Notes: generated from the sequence alone by a model not told the origin. DNA of 64,000 nucleotides from Pseudomonas sp. PD9R (GCF_019200975.1 NZ_JAHTMR010000010.1:62001-126000); one strand, 5' to 3'. Positions 7,379 to 16,856 are shown, counted from the stretch's first letter. A program made the numbers and translations.

Positions 7379-7729
7379 TCATTTCAACGCCGCCATAATC
7401 GCATCCGGGTCATACCCGCGAATCAGCGTGCCGTTCACATCAATGATCGGAATCCCGCCACCACCGAGCGCTTCATAGTCCTTGCGCGCCACGGCATCCT
7501 TCTCGATATCGAAGTCCTTGTACGGGATGCCCCTTTGATCGAGAAAACGCCGGGTCAGTTTGCAGTAGCCGCACCATTGCGTGCTGTAGAGCACGACGTT
7601 GGCTTTGAGCTGAATCTGCTCGGACACCACTTGGGTCGGATCCATTAGCCGCTCGATCTTGCCCCAGTTCTGGTAAACCACCACCACGACCAGGATCAGC
7701 AGGAATTTCTTCAATACGCTGCCGAGCAT
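7379..7729 (-). CDS. Membrane-anchored glutaredoxin-like protein
   Basis: A 116-residue thiol-disulfide protein. A single N-terminal hydrophobic segment (LLILVVVVVYQNW, residues about 10-22) anchors it, and a glutaredoxin domain follows with the dithiol active site CGYC and the GIPIIDVNGTLIRGYDPD segment that holds the cis-Pro and glutathione-binding region. Which side of the membrane the domain faces cannot be read with confidence. Its start shares one base with the stop of ndpA (TGATG), so it is translationally coupled to the nucleoid protein gene. Confidence 0.85.
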   Translation of the reverse strand: MLGSVLKKFLLILVVVVVYQNWGKIERLMDPTQVVSEQIQLKANVVLYSTQWCGYCKLTRRFLDQRGIPYKDFDIEKDAVARKDYEALGGGGIPIIDVNGTLIRGYDPDAIMAALK

Positions 7730-8733
7730 CAGTTGCGTCGCTTGAGCTGGTCGGTGAGCGAGGTGGGCAGGCCTTTGATAATCAGCGTGCCGGCGTCTTC
7801 GTCGTACTCGATCTTCGAGCCCAACAGGTGCGCTTCGAAGCTGATGGACAGGCCTTCGGCGCGTCCGGTGAAACGGCGGAACTGGTTCAGGGTGCGTTTA
7901 TCGGCCGGGATCTCCGGCGACAAGCCGTAATCCTTGTTGCGGATGTGATCGTAGAAGGCTTTCGGGCGTTCTTCGTCGATCAGTTCCGACAGCTCTTCCA
8001 GGCCCATCGGCTCGCCCAGTTTGGCCTGGCTGCTGGCGTAATCCACCAGGGTCTTGGTCTTCTCGCGGGCTGACTCTTCCGGCAGGTCTTCACTCTCGAC
8101 GAAGTCACTGAAGGCCTTGAGCAGGGTGCGGGTTTCACCCGGGCCGTCGACGCCTTCCTGGCAGCCAATGAAGTCGCGGAAATACTCCGAAACCTTTTTG
8201 CCGTTCTTGCCTTTGATGAACGAAATGTATTGCTTGGACTGCTTGTTGTTCTGCCACTCGGAGACGTTGATTCGCGCCGCGAGGTGCAACTGGCCCAGGT
8301 CCAGGTGACGGGACGGGGTCACGTCCAGTTGATCGGTCACAGCGACGCCTTCGCTGTGGTGCAGCAGGGCGATGGCCAGGTAATCAGTCATGCCTTGCTG
8401 ATAATGGGCGAACAGTACATGGCCACCGACCGAGAGATTGGATTCCTCCATCAGCTTTTGCAGGTGTTCCACCGCCACGCGGCTGAACGCCGTAAAGTCC
8501 TTGCCGCCCTCGAGGTACTCCTTCAGCCAGCCGCTGAACGGAAAGGCCCCGGATTCCGGATGGAACAGACCCCAGGCTTTGCCTTGTTTGGCGTTATAGC
8601 TTTCGTTGAGGTCGGCGAGCATGTTCTCGATAGCTGCGGACTCTGCCAGTTCAGAGTCACGAGCGTGGAGAACTGCAGGTGTGCCGTCGGGTTTTTTGTC
8701 GATCAGGTGGACGATGCAATGACGGATCGGCAT
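7729..8733 (-). CDS. ndpA: Nucleoid-associated protein NdpA/YejK
   Basis: A 334-residue member of the YejK/NdpA (37-kDa nucleoid-associated protein) family, thought to bind the nucleoid. Matching features are the start MPIRHCIVHLIDK, the central YISFIKGKNGKKVSEYFRDFIGC, and the C-terminal YDEDAGTLIIKGLPTSLTDQL. The length matches the family. It leads a two-gene unit with the downstream glutaredoxin. Confidence 0.93.
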   Translation of the reverse strand: MPIRHCIVHLIDKKPDGTPAVLHARDSELAESAAIENMLADLNESYNAKQGKAWGLFHPESGAFPFSGWLKEYLEGGKDFTAFSRVAVEHLQKLMEESNLSVGGHVLFAHYQQGMTDYLAIALLHHSEGVAVTDQLDVTPSRHLDLGQLHLAARINVSEWQNNKQSKQYISFIKGKNGKKVSEYFRDFIGCQEGVDGPGETRTLLKAFSDFVESEDLPEESAREKTKTLVDYASSQAKLGEPMGLEELSELIDEERPKAFYDHIRNKDYGLSPEIPADKRTLNQFRRFTGRAEGLSISFEAHLLGSKIEYDEDAGTLIIKGLPTSLTDQLKRRN

Positions 8734-9232
8734 GGGCTTCTCGGCTGATTGAAGAGAGGAGGGCGTGCTCCCCGAAAAAGCGCTCAGTGTACCGCAATCT
8801 CCACGTGAGGCACTGTAACCACAACCCTGCAGGAGCTGCCGAAGGCTGCGATCTTTTGAGTTTGATTTTTGGGAAACAAGATCAAAAGATCGCAGCCTTC
8901 GGCAGCTCCTACATGGGGGGTGTAGGGCAATTCGAGGGCGACCAGCGGCGCTTATGCGTTTTTTTCCCGGTTTAGAGCAATAAAGCTGACCAAATGGGTA
9001 GCTAGAGGCGGATATTTCCCCGCCTCTGTGCTAGTTTTGCCCGGTCTTACGCGAAGTCACTGCGTTAAGCGTGCATTCAGCATTTGTCAGGTCGAACCAA
9101 ACCCTGATTTCGGTATCTATAACCCCGATCCAGTGGTTATTTAGGCCGAGGGTGCCAGATCCAGAAGATCGGGCTCGATGGCTGACACTGCACTCTGCAA
9201 TCCATATGAATTTGATAGGGAAGGAACACTAC
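8734..9232. other. Intergenic region between divergent ndpA and the HU gene
   Basis: A 499-base stretch with no gene I can support. It holds a repeat pair (8827-8914), a hairpin with arms AGAGGCGG/CCGCCTCT at 9004-9027, and a good ribosome-binding site (GGGAAGG, 9218-9224) before the HU start. Promoters for both genes must lie here, but none stands out clearly. Confidence 0.6.
8827..8914. repeat. Intergenic palindrome (repeat-family copy D, head-out pair)
   Basis: Here the AGGAGCTGCC ends face outward and the ATCTTTTGA ends face inward, the opposite arrangement to copies A and C. It lies between divergent genes. The right arm ends GGCAGCTCCTACAT, a perfect match to the predicted IS110 target guides. 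Confidence 0.85.
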
Positions 9233-9514
9233 ATGGCTCTTACTAAAGACCAACTGATCGCCGACATCGCTGAAGCTATCGACGCGCCAAAAACCACCGC
9301 GCGTAACGCTCTGGACCAACTGGGCCAAATCGTTGCTGATCAGCTGGAAAACGGCGGCGAAATCACTCTGCCAGGTATCGGCAAACTGAAAGTGACTGAG
9401 CGTCCTGCCCGTACCGGCCGCAACCCTTCGACTGGCGCTGCCATCGAAATCGCTGCCAAGAAAGTGATTAAGCTGGTTGTGGCCAAAGGCCTGACCGACG
9501 CTGTTAACAAGTAA
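9233..9514 (+). CDS. HU-family DNA-binding protein
   Basis: A 93-residue histone-like protein that bends DNA. The start MALTKDQLIADIAEAI, the internal GGEITLPGIGKLKV and the DNA-wrapping arm RPARTGRNPSTGAAIEIAAKKVIKL (residues about 57-81) are classic HU. The ATG at 9233 is preceded by GGGAAGG at good spacing; the open frame further upstream is intergenic. It resembles the third HU (HupN type) found in Pseudomonas, but paralogue identity is not certain. A terminator follows. Confidence 0.95.
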   Translation: MALTKDQLIADIAEAIDAPKTTARNALDQLGQIVADQLENGGEITLPGIGKLKVTERPARTGRNPSTGAAIEIAAKKVIKLVVAKGLTDAVNK

Positions 9515-9522
9515 GACTTGTT

Positions 9523-9566
9523 AAAAAAAACCGTGCAACGGAGCGATCCGGGCACGGTTTTTTTGT
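9523..9566 (+). terminator. Terminator after the HU gene
   Basis: The stem AAACCGTGC (9528-9536) with GCACGGTTT (9552-9560) has an A-run before it and a T-run after it. It can act in both directions. Confidence 0.88.
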
Positions 9567-9600
9567 GTCTGTGATTTGCTACAAATACCGCTAAACCAAT

Positions 9601-9689
9601 GCAGGAGCGAGCCTGCTCGCGATGGCGGCGTGTCAGTTAACGATGATGTCGACTGATGCACCGCCATCGCGAGCAGGCTCACTCCCACA
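9601..9689. repeat. REP/REPIN-type palindrome
   Basis: Two inverted REP units (GCGAGCCTGCTCGCGATGGC and its mirror) lie 32 bases apart between the HU gene and the end of rlmF. This is the GAGC..GCTCGCGA repeat class of fluorescent pseudomonads, distinct from the GATCAAAAGATCGCAGCC family. Confidence 0.85.
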
Positions 9690-9694
9690 GTGAC

Positions 9695-10717
9695 TCAGCT
9701 TTTGCGCGCCCAGCGCTCGCGCCAAACCTGCTGTTCGGATTTAGTCTGATAAGTCCAGGCAACGAAGCGGCTCTGCTTTTGCCCCTGAGACATTTCCACA
9801 ACCTGGCTTTCCAGAACGCCGGCCTTTTTCAGCGCCGTCTGAATTGCGGGCAGGTTCGAGGCCTTGGAGACCAGCGTACTGAACCACAGCACTTTGTGCT
9901 GAAAGTGCGCGCTCTCGGCGATCAGTTGCGTCACAAAGCGCGATTCGCCACCTTCACACCACAACTCGGCGGATTGGCCGCCGAAGTTCAGCACCGGCAG
10001 TTTGCGTTTCGGGTCGGCGCGGCCCAGCGCACGCCATTTGCGCTCGCTACCGCGTGTCGCTTCTTCCATCGACGCGTGGAACGGCGGGTTGCACATGGTC
10101 AGGTCAAAGCGTTCGCCCGGCTCAAGCAGGCCCAGCAGGATGTGCTTGGGATTGGTTTGCTGGCGCAACTGAATGGCTTTGTTGAGCCCGTTGGACTGCA
10201 CAATGGCTTTGGCCGAGGCCACGGCCGTCGGGTCGATTTCCGAGCCGAGGAAGTGCCAGCGATAGTCGCTGTAGCCGATCAGCGGATAGACACAGTTGGC
10301 GCCCATGCCGATATCGAGCACCTTCACAGGCGCGCCCCGAGGGATCTCCCCGTCGTTGACACTGGCCAGCAGGTCGGCGAGAAAGTGCACGTAGTCCGCG
10401 CGCCCCGGCACCGGAGGGCAAAGGTAGTCGGCGGGGATATCCCAGTGATTGATCCCATAGAACGACTTGAGCAATGCCCGGTTGAACACCCGCACGGCAT
10501 CGGGGCTGGCGAAGTCGATGCTCTCTTTGCCGTAAGGATTGATGATCACGAACTTCGCCAGCTCCGGCGTGCTCTTGATCAGCGCCGGGAAGTCGTAGCG
10601 ACCCTGATGGCGATTGCGCGGGTGCAGGCTGGCCTTCTCGCGTGGTTCCACGGCTTTGGCCGGGGTCGCGGGTTTTGGCTTTTGGCGCGGGGCTTTGGGT
10701 TTGCTAGGGGCGGTCAT
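9695..10717 (-). CDS. rlmF: 23S rRNA (adenine-1618 N6)-methyltransferase
   Basis: SAM-dependent methyltransferase that modifies A1618 of 23S rRNA. It has a Lys/Pro-rich N-terminal tail, then HPRNRHQGRYDFPAL and VLDIGMGANCVYPLIG (SAM-binding motif I). The catalytic NPPF motif (LTMCNPPFHASMEEA) is that of N6-adenine methyltransferases. I set the start at the ATG at 10717 (MTAPSKPKAPRQ), giving 340 residues; an upstream in-frame ATG at 10759 is possible but adds an unconserved stretch. Confidence 0.93.
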   Translation of the reverse strand: MTAPSKPKAPRQKPKPATPAKAVEPREKASLHPRNRHQGRYDFPALIKSTPELAKFVIINPYGKESIDFASPDAVRVFNRALLKSFYGINHWDIPADYLCPPVPGRADYVHFLADLLASVNDGEIPRGAPVKVLDIGMGANCVYPLIGYSDYRWHFLGSEIDPTAVASAKAIVQSNGLNKAIQLRQQTNPKHILLGLLEPGERFDLTMCNPPFHASMEEATRGSERKWRALGRADPKRKLPVLNFGGQSAELWCEGGESRFVTQLIAESAHFQHKVLWFSTLVSKASNLPAIQTALKKAGVLESQVVEMSQGQKQSRFVAWTYQTKSEQQVWRERWARKS

Positions 10718-10805
10718 GGGAAGTCGATTCAAGGTTTGGCTCAAAGTGGCGGGCATTGTCCCACATCCAGCTGCTGTGAGCTCAATTGCAAAGATCACAA
10801 CTGTC

Positions 10806-10901
10806 CCCTGTAGGAGCTGTCGAGTGAAACGAGGCTGCGATCTTTTGATCTTGTTTTTAATGAAGCAAGATCAAAAGATCGCAGCCTGCGGCAGCTCCTA
10901 C
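10806..10901. repeat. Intergenic palindrome (repeat-family copy E, head-out pair)
   Basis: The left arm carries the CGAGTGAAACG internal segment, while the right arm carries GCAGCCTGCGGCAGC, so the arms are from different subtypes. It lies upstream of rlmF and downstream of valS. The right arm ends CAGCTCCTACAT. Confidence 0.85.
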
Positions 10902-10922
10902 ATGGAGAATGTAGAGCGGCAT

Positions 10923-10956
10923 AAAAAAGGGAGGCCGCTTTGGCCTCCCTTTTTCA
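10923..10956 (-). terminator. Terminator of valS
   Basis: The stem AAAGGGAGGCC/GGCCTCCCTTT has A- and T-runs on its flanks and lies 14 bases after the valS stop. Confidence 0.9.
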
Positions 10957-10969
10957 TTGCGATTTGCCG

Positions 10970-13816
10970 TTACAGGCTGGCAATCCGTGCGTGTTGCTCG
11001 GCCAGTTTGCCCAGAGCCTGTTCGGCTTCGGCCAGTTTGGCGCGTTCTTTCTCGATGACTTCAGCCGGAGCCTTGTCAACGAAGCCGGCGTTGGACAGCT
11101 TGCCGCCGACCCGCTGCACTTCGCCTTGCAGGCGCTGGATTTCCTTGTCCAGACGCGCCAGCTCGGCACCTTTGTCGATCAGGCCGGCCATCGGCACCAG
11201 CACTTCCATCTCGCCGACCAGTGCGGTCGCGGACAGCGGTGCTTCTTCGCCTGCGGTCAGTACGGTGATCGATTCGAGGCGCGCCAGTTTCTTCAGCAGC
11301 GCCTCGTTTTCGGTGAGGCGGCGCTGATCTTCGGCACTGACGTTTTTCAGGAACAGCGGCAGCGGTTTACCCGGCCCGATGTTCATCTCGCCACGGATGT
11401 TGCGCGTGCCGAGCATCAGTTCCTTGAGCCATTCGATGTCGTCTTCGGCGGCCTGATCGATGCGGGTTTCATTAGCCACTGGCCAAGGTTGCAGCATGAT
11501 TGTCTTGCCTTCGATTCCGGCCAGCGGCGCGATGCGCTGCCAGATTTCTTCGGTGATGAACGGCATGAACGGGTGAGCCAGGCGCAGGGCCACTTCCAGC
11601 ACGCGAACCAGCGTGCGACGGGTGCCGCGCTGGCGCTCGACCGGCGCGTTTTCGTCCCACAGCACAGGCTTGGACAGTTCCAGGTACCAGTCGCAATACT
11701 GGTTCCAGATGAATTCGTACAAGGCTTGCGCGGCCAGGTCGAAACGGAACTGGTCGAGTTGACGGGTCACTTCGGCTTCGGTGCGTTGCAGCTGTGAAAT
11801 GATCCAGCGGTCAGCCAGCGACAACTCGTAGGCTTCGCCGTTCTGGCCGCAGTCTTCGCCCTTGTCCAGCACGTAGCGCGCGGCGTTCCAGATCTTGTTG
11901 CAGAAGTTGCGATAGCCTTCAACGCGGCCCATGTCGAACTTGATGTCGCGACCGGTGGACGCCAGCGAGCAGAAGGTGAAGCGCAGGGCGTCGGTGCCAT
12001 AGCTGGCGATGCCCTCGGCGAACTCGTCGCGGGTCTGCTTCTCGATCTTCTTCGCCAGTTTCGGCTGCATCATGCCGGAGGTGCGTTTCTGCACAAGCTC
12101 TTCCAGTTCGATACCGTCGATGATGTCCAGCGGGTCCAGGACGTTGCCCTTGGATTTGGACATCTTCTGGCCTTGGCCATCACGCACCAGGCCGTGCACG
12201 TAAACGGTCTTGAATGGAACCTGCGGCGTGCCGTCTTCGTTTTTCACCAAATGCATGGTGAGCATGATCATCCGGGCAACCCAGAAGAAGATGATGTCGA
12301 AGCCGGTCACCAGAACATCGGTGGAGTGGAATTTCTTCAGGAACTCGGTCTGTTCCGGCCAGCCGAGCGTGGAGAACGTCCACAGGCCCGAACTGAACCA
12401 GGTGTCGAGTACATCGTTGTCCTGTTGCAGCGCAACATCCGGGCCGAGGTTGTGCTTGGCGCGCACTTCGGCTTCGTCGCGACCGACATAGACTTTGCCC
12501 GACTCGTCGTACCAGGCCGGAATACGGTGGCCCCACCACAGCTGACGGCTGATGCACCAATCCTGGATGTCACGCATCCACGAGAAGTACATGTTTTCGT
12601 ACTGCTTCGGCACGAACTGAATGCGGCCGTCTTCAACGGCAGCAATCGCAGGCTCAGCCAAAGGCTTGGTGGAGACGTACCACTGGTCGGTCAGCCACGG
12701 CTCGATGATCGTGCCGGAGCGGTCGCCTTTCGGTACTTTCAGTGCGTGATCGTTAACGCTGACCAGCAGTCCTGCCGCATCGAATGCAGCAACGATCTGC
12801 TTGCGCGCTTCGAAACGGTCGAGGCCGGCGTATTCGGCCGGGATCTTGCCGTCGATGCTCTCGTTCAACGTGCCATCAAGGTTGAATGCCTGGGCGGCAG
12901 GCAGGACGTTGGCGTTCTTGTCGAAGATGTTCAGCAGCGGCAGGTTGTGGCGCTTGCCGACTTCGTAGTCGTTGAAATCGTGGGCCGGGGTGATTTTCAC
13001 GCAGCCGGTGCCGAATTCAGGGTCGCAGTAATCGTCGGCGATGATCGGGATGCGGCGGCCAACCAGCGGCAGCTCGACAAACTTGCCGATCAGGGCTTTG
13101 TAGCGTTCGTCGTTCGGGTTAACCGCAACGGCGGAGTCGCCGAGCATGGTTTCCGGACGCGTAGTCGCGACGATCAGGAAGTCGTTGCCTTCAGCGGTCT
13201 TGACGCCGTCGGCCAGCGGATACTTCAGGTTCCACAGGAAGCCTTTCTCGTCGTGGTTTTCCACTTCGAGGTCGGAAATCGCCGTGTGCAGCTTGGTGTC
13301 CCAGTTGACCAGGCGCTTGCCGCGATAGATCAGGCCGTCTTCGTGCAGGCGTACGAAGGCTTCTTTAACGGCTTCCGAGAGACCGTCGTCCATGGTGAAG
13401 CGCTCGCGGCTCCAGTCTACGGACGAGCCGAGGCGGCGGATCTGGCGGCTGATGTTGCCGCCGGACTGATCCTTCCACTCCCAGACTTTCTCGAGGAATT
13501 TGTCGCGGCCCAGATCGTGGCGATTCTGGCCCTGGGCTTCGAGTTGACGTTCCACCAGCATTTGCGTGGCGATACCGGCGTGGTCGGTGCCCGGCTGCCA
13601 CAGGGTGTTGCGACCCTGCATGCGGCGGAAACGGATCAAGGCGTCCATGATCGCGTTGTTGAAGCCATGACCCATGTGCAGGCTGCCGGTGACGTTCGGC
13701 GGCGGGATCATGATGGTGTAGGACTCGCCCGCGCCTTGCGGGGCGAAGTAATTCTCGGACTCCCAGGTGTTGTACCAGGAAGTTTCAATGGCGTGCGGCT
13801 GGTAGGTCTTATCCAT
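10970..13816 (-). CDS. valS: Valyl-tRNA synthetase
   Basis: Class I aminoacyl-tRNA synthetase charging tRNA-Val, 948 residues, a normal bacterial length. The N-terminal HIGH-type motif appears as IPPPNVTGSLHMGHGF (residues about 37-52), and the KMSKS loop as GQKMSKSKGNVLDP. An editing domain lies between them. The C-terminus is the valine-specific coiled-coil arm (IDKGAELARLDKEIQRLQGEVQRV). It appears to be a single-gene unit with its own terminator. Confidence 0.98.
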   Translation of the reverse strand: MDKTYQPHAIETSWYNTWESENYFAPQGAGESYTIMIPPPNVTGSLHMGHGFNNAIMDALIRFRRMQGRNTLWQPGTDHAGIATQMLVERQLEAQGQNRHDLGRDKFLEKVWEWKDQSGGNISRQIRRLGSSVDWSRERFTMDDGLSEAVKEAFVRLHEDGLIYRGKRLVNWDTKLHTAISDLEVENHDEKGFLWNLKYPLADGVKTAEGNDFLIVATTRPETMLGDSAVAVNPNDERYKALIGKFVELPLVGRRIPIIADDYCDPEFGTGCVKITPAHDFNDYEVGKRHNLPLLNIFDKNANVLPAAQAFNLDGTLNESIDGKIPAEYAGLDRFEARKQIVAAFDAAGLLVSVNDHALKVPKGDRSGTIIEPWLTDQWYVSTKPLAEPAIAAVEDGRIQFVPKQYENMYFSWMRDIQDWCISRQLWWGHRIPAWYDESGKVYVGRDEAEVRAKHNLGPDVALQQDNDVLDTWFSSGLWTFSTLGWPEQTEFLKKFHSTDVLVTGFDIIFFWVARMIMLTMHLVKNEDGTPQVPFKTVYVHGLVRDGQGQKMSKSKGNVLDPLDIIDGIELEELVQKRTSGMMQPKLAKKIEKQTRDEFAEGIASYGTDALRFTFCSLASTGRDIKFDMGRVEGYRNFCNKIWNAARYVLDKGEDCGQNGEAYELSLADRWIISQLQRTEAEVTRQLDQFRFDLAAQALYEFIWNQYCDWYLELSKPVLWDENAPVERQRGTRRTLVRVLEVALRLAHPFMPFITEEIWQRIAPLAGIEGKTIMLQPWPVANETRIDQAAEDDIEWLKELMLGTRNIRGEMNIGPGKPLPLFLKNVSAEDQRRLTENEALLKKLARLESITVLTAGEEAPLSATALVGEMEVLVPMAGLIDKGAELARLDKEIQRLQGEVQRVGGKLSNAGFVDKAPAEVIEKERAKLAEAEQALGKLAEQHARIASL

Positions 13817-13939
13817 GCGCGGCGGGACCCTATTGGCATTTATTCAGGAAAAGCCGGCAAGTATAGCGGGGATGTTCCGATGCGCGTAGAGCGAGGTGAC
13901 AATGGGGCGGGGAAAAATGTGCTTTGGCAATCAGGAGGT

Positions 13940-14028
13940 CATGTAGGAGTTGCCGCAGGCCGCGATCTTTTGATCTCGCTTCCTTAAAAACAAGATCAAA
14001 AGATCGCAGCCTGCGGCAGCTCCTACCT
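13940..14028. repeat. Intergenic palindrome (repeat-family copy F, head-out pair)
   Basis: Inverted pair with GTAGGAGTTGCCGCAGGCCG and GCAGCCTGCGGCAGCTCCTA as the arms. It lies between the valS start and the end of the MFS transporter gene. Confidence 0.83.
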
Positions 14029-14040
14029 GTCGTCTATTTG

Positions 14041-15357
14041 TCAGGCGACCCGATTCAGATCGTTATGGCGTGTTTCCTTCAGGCACAGCACCGCAATCAA
14101 ACTCAGCACCGCCGCCCCGGACACATACCCGCCGACATAACTCAAACCGCCCATCGCCACCAGTTTCTGCGCGAAAAACGGTGCCGCCGATGCCCCGACA
14201 ATCCCGCCCAGGTTGTAGGCGGCGGAAGCGCCGGTATAGCGCACATGGGTCGGAAACAGTTCTGGCAGCAGCGCGCCCATCGGGGCGAATGTCACGCCCA
14301 TGAGGAACAATTCGATACACAGGAACAGCGCCACGCCCCAGGTCGAGCCTTGGGTCAGTAATGGCTCCATCAAGAATCCGGACAGAATCGCCAATACGCC
14401 ACCGATGATCAGTATCGGTTTGCGCCCGTAACGGTCACTGGCCCAGGCCGAAAGCGGGGTCGCGGCGGCCATGAACAGTACGGCGAAGCACAGCAGGCCG
14501 AGGAAGGTTTCGCGGCTGTAGCCAAGTGTCGCCACGCCGTAACTCAGCGAGAATACGGTCGAAATGTAGAACAGTGCATAACACACCACCATCGATCCGG
14601 CGCCCAGCAGAACGGGTACCCAGTATTGGCTGAACAACTCGACCAGCGGGATTTTCACTCGTTCCTGACGCGCTATGGCATTAGCGAATACGGGTGTTTC
14701 GTGAAGCTTGAGGCGAACGTACAGGCCGACCATTACCAGCGCGGCGCTGAGCAGGAACGGAATCCGCCAGCCCCAGGAGCGGAACTGTTCGTCGGTCAGG
14801 GTCATGGCCAAGGTCAGGAACAGGCCGTTGGCCGCGAGAAAGCCGATGGAGGGGCCAAGCTGCGGGAACATGCCGAACCAGGCACGTTTGCCCTTGGGCG
14901 CATTTTCCGTGGCAAGCAACGCTGCGCCACCCCATTCACCGCCCAATCCCAGACCCTGGCCGAAGCGCAGCACGCAGAGCAGGATGGGTGCCCAGGCGCC
15001 AATGCTGTCGTAACCGGGTAGCACGCCGATCAGCGTGGTGCACACGCCCATCAACAACAGTGAGGCAACCAGGGTCGATTTGCGCCCGATGCGGTCGCCG
15101 AAGTGACCGAACAGCGCCGATCCCAGCGGTCGCGCGAGGAACGCGATGCCAAAGGTGAGAAATGCCGAAAGCATCTGCGCCGTGCCGGAAGTCTGCGGAA
15201 AGAACACCGGACCGATCACCAGCGCGGCAGCGGTGGCATAGACGTAAAAGTCGTAGAACTCGATGGCAGTGCCGATGAAGCTCGCGGTGGCCACGCGGGT
15301 GGCGGAGTTCGTCGGTTGCGCGGGTGCGGAATCGTTGTAAGCCGTGCTGGTCGTCAT
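14041..15357 (-). CDS. MFS transporter, metabolite:H+ symporter (MHS) family
   Basis: A 438-residue inner-membrane permease with 12 predicted membrane spans. The start ATASFIGTAIEFYDFYVYATAAALV and the loop motif GHFGDRIGRKSTL (the MFS signature between TM2 and TM3) place it in the MHS group with ShiA- and ProP-like carriers. The loop DRYGRKP in the second half is the internal copy. The substrate cannot be read from the sequence. The ATG at 15357 is preceded by AGGG at fair spacing; an ATG 21 bases upstream is the alternative. Confidence 0.88.
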   Translation of the reverse strand: MTTSTAYNDSAPAQPTNSATRVATASFIGTAIEFYDFYVYATAAALVIGPVFFPQTSGTAQMLSAFLTFGIAFLARPLGSALFGHFGDRIGRKSTLVASLLLMGVCTTLIGVLPGYDSIGAWAPILLCVLRFGQGLGLGGEWGGAALLATENAPKGKRAWFGMFPQLGPSIGFLAANGLFLTLAMTLTDEQFRSWGWRIPFLLSAALVMVGLYVRLKLHETPVFANAIARQERVKIPLVELFSQYWVPVLLGAGSMVVCYALFYISTVFSLSYGVATLGYSRETFLGLLCFAVLFMAAATPLSAWASDRYGRKPILIIGGVLAILSGFLMEPLLTQGSTWGVALFLCIELFLMGVTFAPMGALLPELFPTHVRYTGASAAYNLGGIVGASAAPFFAQKLVAMGGLSYVGGYVSGAAVLSLIAVLCLKETRHNDLNRVA

Positions 15358-15514
15358 GCGGTTATCCCTGACAGTCATGTGCCCCAGTGGAGCGAATTAT
15401 TATGGTCGAACACCCAGGGATGTGGGTTTGGAGCAGGGTGCGGGTAGCACTGGATGTGGCGGGGCTTGGGTAAGCTGTTGGATTATAGGAAGGCGGCTAA
15501 CGATTCAACAAGAG

Positions 15515-15595
15515 CAAAAGATCGCAGCCTTCGGCAGCTCTTACAGGCGTAACGCATTCCAGATGTAGGCGCTGTCGAAGGCTTCGATCTTTTGA
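15515..15595. repeat. Intergenic palindrome (repeat-family copy G, tail-out pair)
   Basis: A degenerate pair with several mismatches in the right arm (TAGGCGCTGTCGAAGGCTTC). It lies 4 bases beyond the end of the CorC-like gene, so it may end transcription of that gene. Confidence 0.78.
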
Positions 15596-15599
15596 CTTT

Positions 15600-16844
15600 C
15601 TAACGGACAGACACAGTCGACGGCGCCGGGCTGATATGCCAGATCAGCACCCGCGTAACGCGATTGTCTTCCGTCTCCAGAATCTCCAGCCGATAGCGCC
15701 CGATCTTCAGGCAAACCGCACTCTCAGGAATGGTCTCCAACGCTTCGGTTACCAAACCATTCAAGGTCTTCGGGCCGTCGCTTGGCAAATGCCAGCCAAG
15801 GCTCTTGTTCAATTCGCGGATGGACGCTGCACCATCGATTACCAAGCGGCCATCGGCCTGAGGATGGATGTGCGGGTTGTTCAGGGTTTGCTGGCTTTCG
15901 AACTCGCCGACGATTTCTTCGAGAATGTCTTCCAGGGTCACGATGCCAAGCACTTCGCCATATTCGTCGACCACCATGCCCAGGCGTCGTTGCTGTTTGT
16001 GGAAGTTCAGCAATTGCAGTTGCAGCGGGGTGCTTTCCGGTACGAAGTACGGTTCGCGACTGGCCGCCAGCAACGCTTCTCGTGTCAGGCTCCCGTCAGC
16101 CAGCAAGTGGCCGATTTGGCGGGTGTTGAGTACGGCTTCGACCTGGTTGATATCGCTATGGAACACTGGCAGGCGCGTGCGCTTGTTGTGGCGCAGTTGC
16201 TCGATGATTTCTTCGATCGGATCGTCCAGATTGATGCCGTCGACTTCACTGCGCGGTACGAGAATGTCATTGACCGTAATGTTGTCCAGGGCATGAATGC
16301 CCGGCAGCGAATGCGGGCGGCAGACGGCGGGTTCGCGATCGTCGTGCCGGTCATTGGGTGTCTCGTCTTCGCTCTGTTGCACCACTTTGGCTTTGCGTGC
16401 GAGGGGGCGCATCAGCAATTGGCTGGTGGCGTTGAGCAACCAGGCTGCCGGGTAAATGATTTTCAGGGGAATGCGAAGCAGATTGTTGCCGAAGGCCAGG
16501 ATCGCATCCGGATGACGGACGGCAAGGGCGCGCGGCAGGAAGTCGGCAAACACCAGCACAAGGGCGCCGGCGCCCAGGCAGGCCAGCCAAGGACCGTTTT
16601 CGGCCCAGATAAATATCCCCAGCAAGGTACAGATGATCACCAGCAGCGTACGGCACAGGGTATTGCAGAAGATCAGGCTGTTAAGCGGAAAGCTCAGCCT
16701 GGCCAGCGGCTGGTCGCTTGAACGCGAGGCAGTGCGCAGGGCCAGCACATGCTGGTGCGCGGCTTCGATAGCGGTAAACAGCCCTGACCATAAAATCAGC
16801 AGAGCCACTACTGCAAGCATCGGCCCTATGGGCAAGTCGTCCAT
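15600..16844 (-). CDS. HlyC/CorC-family membrane protein with CBS domains (YfjD/CorB type)
   Basis: A 414-residue inner-membrane protein. Domain order is an N-terminal DUF21 (CNNM-type) membrane domain, about residues 5-150 with three or four spans, then a CBS pair (VNDILVPRSEVDGINLDD and RRLGMVVDEYGEVLGIVTLEDILEEIVGEF). A C-terminal CorC_HlyC domain follows (DGRLVIDGAASIRELNKSLGW). The family is linked to magnesium/cobalt efflux or resistance, but specificity is not shown here. The gene lies 12 bases downstream of ypjD and is probably in an operon with it. Confidence 0.92.
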   Translation of the reverse strand: MDDLPIGPMLAVVALLILWSGLFTAIEAAHQHVLALRTASRSSDQPLARLSFPLNSLIFCNTLCRTLLVIICTLLGIFIWAENGPWLACLGAGALVLVFADFLPRALAVRHPDAILAFGNNLLRIPLKIIYPAAWLLNATSQLLMRPLARKAKVVQQSEDETPNDRHDDREPAVCRPHSLPGIHALDNITVNDILVPRSEVDGINLDDPIEEIIEQLRHNKRTRLPVFHSDINQVEAVLNTRQIGHLLADGSLTREALLAASREPYFVPESTPLQLQLLNFHKQQRRLGMVVDEYGEVLGIVTLEDILEEIVGEFESQQTLNNPHIHPQADGRLVIDGAASIRELNKSLGWHLPSDGPKTLNGLVTEALETIPESAVCLKIGRYRLEILETEDNRVTRVLIWHISPAPSTVSVR

Positions 16845-16856
16845 TAATACCGCCCG

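Noticed and set aside
12173..13987. Plus-strand open frame of 604 codons
   Set aside because: It is the mirror of valS, a certain gene, and its translation is a low-complexity Val/Ala/Arg/Gly mixture.
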